DNA from: Topomyia yanbarensis
Lineage: Eukaryota > Arthropoda > Insecta > Diptera > Culicidae
Length of the DNA: 64,000 nt
Direction: 5' to 3'
Assembly (NCBI RefSeq): GCF_030247195.1
Contig: NC_080672.1
Span: 89,553,113 to 89,617,112 of the forward strand
A model generated the notes under the pieces. The model was not told the origin of the DNA. It searched no databases and worked only from the letters and a program-made list of their open reading frames with translations. The position numbers and the translations under genes are program-made. Numbering within the stretch: position 1 is the first letter of the stretch; every line of letters begins with the position of its first letter. This document shows positions 61,201 through 64,000 of this stretch, one piece after another.

Positions 61201-62460
61201 CCAGTCTCCGCGGGGGTACGGGCAGTGTTCTGTTATTAGGAAGATGTGAACAAAGTGGGAACACACGCAAGCACCCCGCGCCTTGCTCCGTTTGTGTGTG
61301 CTCTGCTGGTTGGCTACACCATCGGTACAAAGGCATGCCACACAACTAATGATGAATTATTAACAGAAATTAATATCAAACAATTACTGCCAATTATTAT
61401 TCGCGCCTCCGATGGTTGCCTTCTGCCTACTGCCGGTTTGCCTATCTTGCCGTCTTGCTGTGCCGAGCGCAGATTTCGCTCCGGGCCGGAGGGAATTCTT
61501 TGTTTCAGTGATCGAGAATGCTCCTGATGGGATGATTAATTGCGCTTTCTCAGCTTTCTGACCGGTAAGGTGCTGTTTCTGTGCGTGAGATTGATTGAGA
61601 TCAGCTTATGCTATCAAGTGGGATTGAAATCAGAACGAGAAGATGAAGGGAAAATGTGTATCGATTGGTTTCCAGCTGTAAACACGGGAGTTCCGGTAGG
61701 TATTTTCTTGTTGAACAAAATGGAATCTAGTGCGAGTTTTATTACACTTTAGAAGCGCGTAGCTGTGTTATTGTGTTTTTATTCCTGAATTGTTCTCTAC
61801 ACTGCACTGGTGGATCCGTTTCAGATTCGTTTCAGCTGGAACCAGCGTTGTCCAGTATTTTGAATCGAAATCTGGAACTTTCGAAAAATATTTGGAAAAA
61901 TGTGTTATACGGTAGCTTGCAATAGAACTGCTTCCATGTTTAAAAAAGTCATGCCATTGTTGGTGAGTTCGTCGAATTTTATCGAGGGATTTGATGAATC
62001 CGAGCGATAGTTGTCTCCCCTGTGACATTTAAAAAAGTAATCACTACTACTTAGTTAAATCCCTCTAATCTATTAGCGGAAGTGGAACCTACGATTTGTT
62101 TATATGCCACTGAAATTGGTAGATCTACGATAATCGGTTCTTTAACAATAATTTTTTCTAGCTTAGAGTTTTGCTTTTCACTCACCTGGCTGGGAAAATA
62201 AAAGCTACGGTTGAGTCTCTTAGGTATATTCAAATTCAACTAAATTAAATTAAAAGTTGAATTTATAAAAATTGAAACCTTAATAAAGCATACCCGCAAA
62301 ATAGAGCCAAAATATCAAATATCAATCATACGCAGCTACGAAAGTTTCGTGTTTGAATTACCTCAGATTGTGTTTTGAAAGGTGTGCAAGAATTTTCAGT
62401 TTTAAAACTTTTTCTATTCTTTTATTTATTTCGATTATTTGACACCTCTTAACTAAAGTC
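58209..62460. other. Single-copy-looking DNA block
   Basis: This is the longest stretch without recognisable repeats. Frames at 58442-58871, 60827-61078 and 61083-61527 lack domains and start context. Sub-blocks 60230-60480 and 61330-61430 are rich in ATTA/TAAT words ('aatgatgaattattaacag', 'caattactgccaattatt') and look like candidates for conserved non-coding DNA. Confidence 0.4.
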
Positions 62461-63300
62461 CATACACACTCAATTCAGCTTGCAAATTTCCGTACAACAG
62501 GCAGTCGCGTCATTATCTACATTAAGGCAATCGCCTGAAACTCTATGACGATTTCGACTAAATTTCAGCACACTATGCACTCTGTGGGCTGCGCGATTTC
62601 CGGAAGATTAAAATTGTTTTTGTTACTTGAAGTAACAAGCGCTAGATCCTGTAGGTGTTCTATTAAATATATCGCCATCCATATAGGCGACAACACTAAT
62701 CCAAACGTTGTCAGATGAAGTGTGTTCGATTACGCAAAATAAAACTTACTGAATTGGCCTTTTGAACTATATCAGTACATTTCTGATATGATGGAACTGG
62801 ATAAAAGATTTTTTCGTAGGCTCCATTTACACACACCAACGAAGAAGCAAAGAACATGGAAAACGAACACAACCGTAACATTCAAAGCTACACAAATTCG
62901 AATAAAACAACCCAAAACGACAAGATTACAACTGCGACAAAAGCATGAACGAATGTAACATCTCAAGAAAAAAGCGGCGCTATTGGAGCGATACCGAAAA
63001 TGCTTCATCACAGAGAAAAAGGAAACCGCGTGCAAGATCTAAACAAACTACAACAACTTGTGGAACGATGACTAAATTTTACATCGTTCGGATTTGAAAA
63101 TCCGAAATCAATCGCACAACTGCCAACCCAACACACGATGAAAGCTGAACAATCCTTCCCTAGTAACATTTAAAGTTTTGTGGTACTCTTGAAGCCCCTC
63201 TTAAAACATAGATTGTACTTATAGTGTGCAATAAAACTAGAAATGCTACGTGGGTTTACTCCGAGAGAATAAGCTGAACAGTAACTGTTCAAGCCAATAT
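62461..63300. other. Unassigned DNA with a short dispersed repeat
   Basis: 63170-63245 resembles 51930-52050. The remaining sequence, including a minus frame at 63035-62772, has no recognised feature. Confidence 0.35.
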
Positions 63301-63699
63301 CTAGTAAAATTGTTAGTTGGGTAACGCTACCCTACCCTGATAGCTATGCGCAATTCACTTGCGTGCTGTAAGTTTTTCTACAATAAACATTTTTTACTTC
63401 CTTCTCGTAAATTCACTGGAAATAAGAAAGATCGGGAGTCTGACGAGCTTGCTACAGTCTTGATTCGCAGGTTGATCACTTTTTAACTGAACCGTTTTCA
63501 TTTGGGCCTGCGCTAGTTGGATCATTGTCCTACTAGGAAGCATATGAATGTTAACATCTCATATCAAACTTACTTTGACAAAGAGAAGTGAACATATACA
63601 TTTTTCACAATCGTCTGAACTCTCGATCGAAGCAGATCGTTTTCTTGTGCTGTGCATAGAGTGGATCAATATAAATATATACATTGTGAAGGCCAGTCA

Positions 63700-64000
63700 T
63701 TGTTTGCGGCAGGCTTTGTTCGCCGGTGCCTAGGTTGGTGAAGTGAATAGTTCAATAACCGGACAAGCCGCTATATAAGCCAAGTATCTTTTTTTTCTCA
63801 TTTCCCTTTCCCCCGATCTGTCGCTACTTCTTAGATCCCTTTCCCCTGAATATAAGTTTCATCTCTCGTTTACACCACGTGCTATCCTCGTGCCTAAATG
63901 GCAGAGGGCGAAGTACCATTGGATGGGAATGATATTCCCATGGATATACCGGATAAACCCGAAATTACTCCCTCCCCTGATTCCCCCAGTCCTCCTCGTA
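63700..64000 (+). mobile_element. 5' end of a second non-LTR retrotransposon (cut by the window edge)
   Basis: A short leader with a TATA-like word (ctatataagcc, near 63769) and pyrimidine runs precedes an ATG whose product looks like the acidic, Pro-rich start of a mosquito non-LTR ORF1. The start of the element is not fixed. Confidence 0.5.
63898..64000 (+). CDS. Probable retrotransposon ORF1 start (partial)
   Basis: The ATG at 63898 opens a frame that runs off the window after 34 codons. The product begins MAEGEVPLDGND and is acidic, then Pro/Ser-rich (PEITPSPDSPSPPR). It resembles the N-termini of gag-like ORF1 proteins of culicine Jockey-type elements as I remember them. No domain is reached before the edge. 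It could instead be an ordinary host gene with a disordered N-terminus; the surrounding repeat density favours the retrotransposon. Confidence 0.5.
   Translation, partial: MAEGEVPLDGNDIPMDIPDKPEITPSPDSPSPPR

Noticed and set aside
1..64000. CRISPR arrays, bacterial operons, ribosome binding sites or rho-independent terminators
   Set aside because: The window is eukaryotic; the tandem repeats found have no spacer-repeat structure.

Overview
This window looks like transposon-packed nuclear DNA of an insect, most likely a culicine mosquito. I infer this from the AT-rich composition, the very high density of MITEs, a tRNA-derived SINE, mosquito-style non-LTR retrotransposons, and dispersed words I recognise from culicine genomes, such as the 'ataacctttatataggagaaaggcaaaa'-type block near 7.94 and 8.24 kb. 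No complete host protein-coding gene can be supported. The only long intact protein-coding genes belong to a non-LTR retrotransposon.

Layout. 1-4 kb: a 1.8-kb repeat (Rep-C) split by a TTAA-flanked MITE. 4-9 kb: a CpG-rich dispersed repeat (Rep-B), a degenerate coding remnant and a mosquito repeat. 9.1-11.4 kb: single-copy-looking DNA. 11.7-19.5 kb: two outward-facing ends of a TIR transposon family (Rep-A). They enclose a Penelope-like insertion with a hammerhead-like motif, an apparently intact non-LTR element (ORF1 with a PHD-type finger; ORF2 with endonuclease and reverse transcriptase) and a SINE. 20-25 kb: Rep-C pieces, a TA-flanked MITE, and a canonical arthropod core promoter between inverted repeat arms. 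25.2-28.1 kb: single-copy-looking DNA. 28.2-32.8 kb: MITEs nested in MITEs nested in a full Rep-C copy. 33-37.4 kb: a TA-flanked MITE rich in GGGTACCC and more remnants. 38.1-40.4 kb: single-copy-looking DNA. 40.8-45.6 kb: Rep-B cluster with a foldback. 45.8-49.1 kb: non-LTR ORF1 remnant, a nearly perfect 106-bp inverted repeat, and a piggyBac-type MITE. 49.1-51.1 kb: single-copy-looking DNA. 51.2-54 kb: TTAA MITEs and an endonuclease remnant. 54.4-58.2 kb: the most striking object, a 3.8-kb Rep-A transposon with about 0.5-kb terminal inverted repeats, a 4-bp target duplication, a 1.6-kb 10-bp satellite and a decayed transposase-like gene. 58.2-62.5 kb: single-copy-looking DNA. The window ends in the first codons of a second non-LTR element.

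How it fits together. The window records serial insertion: old Rep-C and Rep-B copies were hit by TTAA, TTA and TA elements, and Rep-A ends were hit by Penelope-like and non-LTR elements. Mobilisation in trans is implied for nearly all elements, since only the 13-17.7 kb retrotransposon has complete proteins. The AT-moderate single-copy blocks at regular intervals are plausible intronic or intergenic host DNA that may carry regulatory elements, but the sequence alone does not show which gene they serve.
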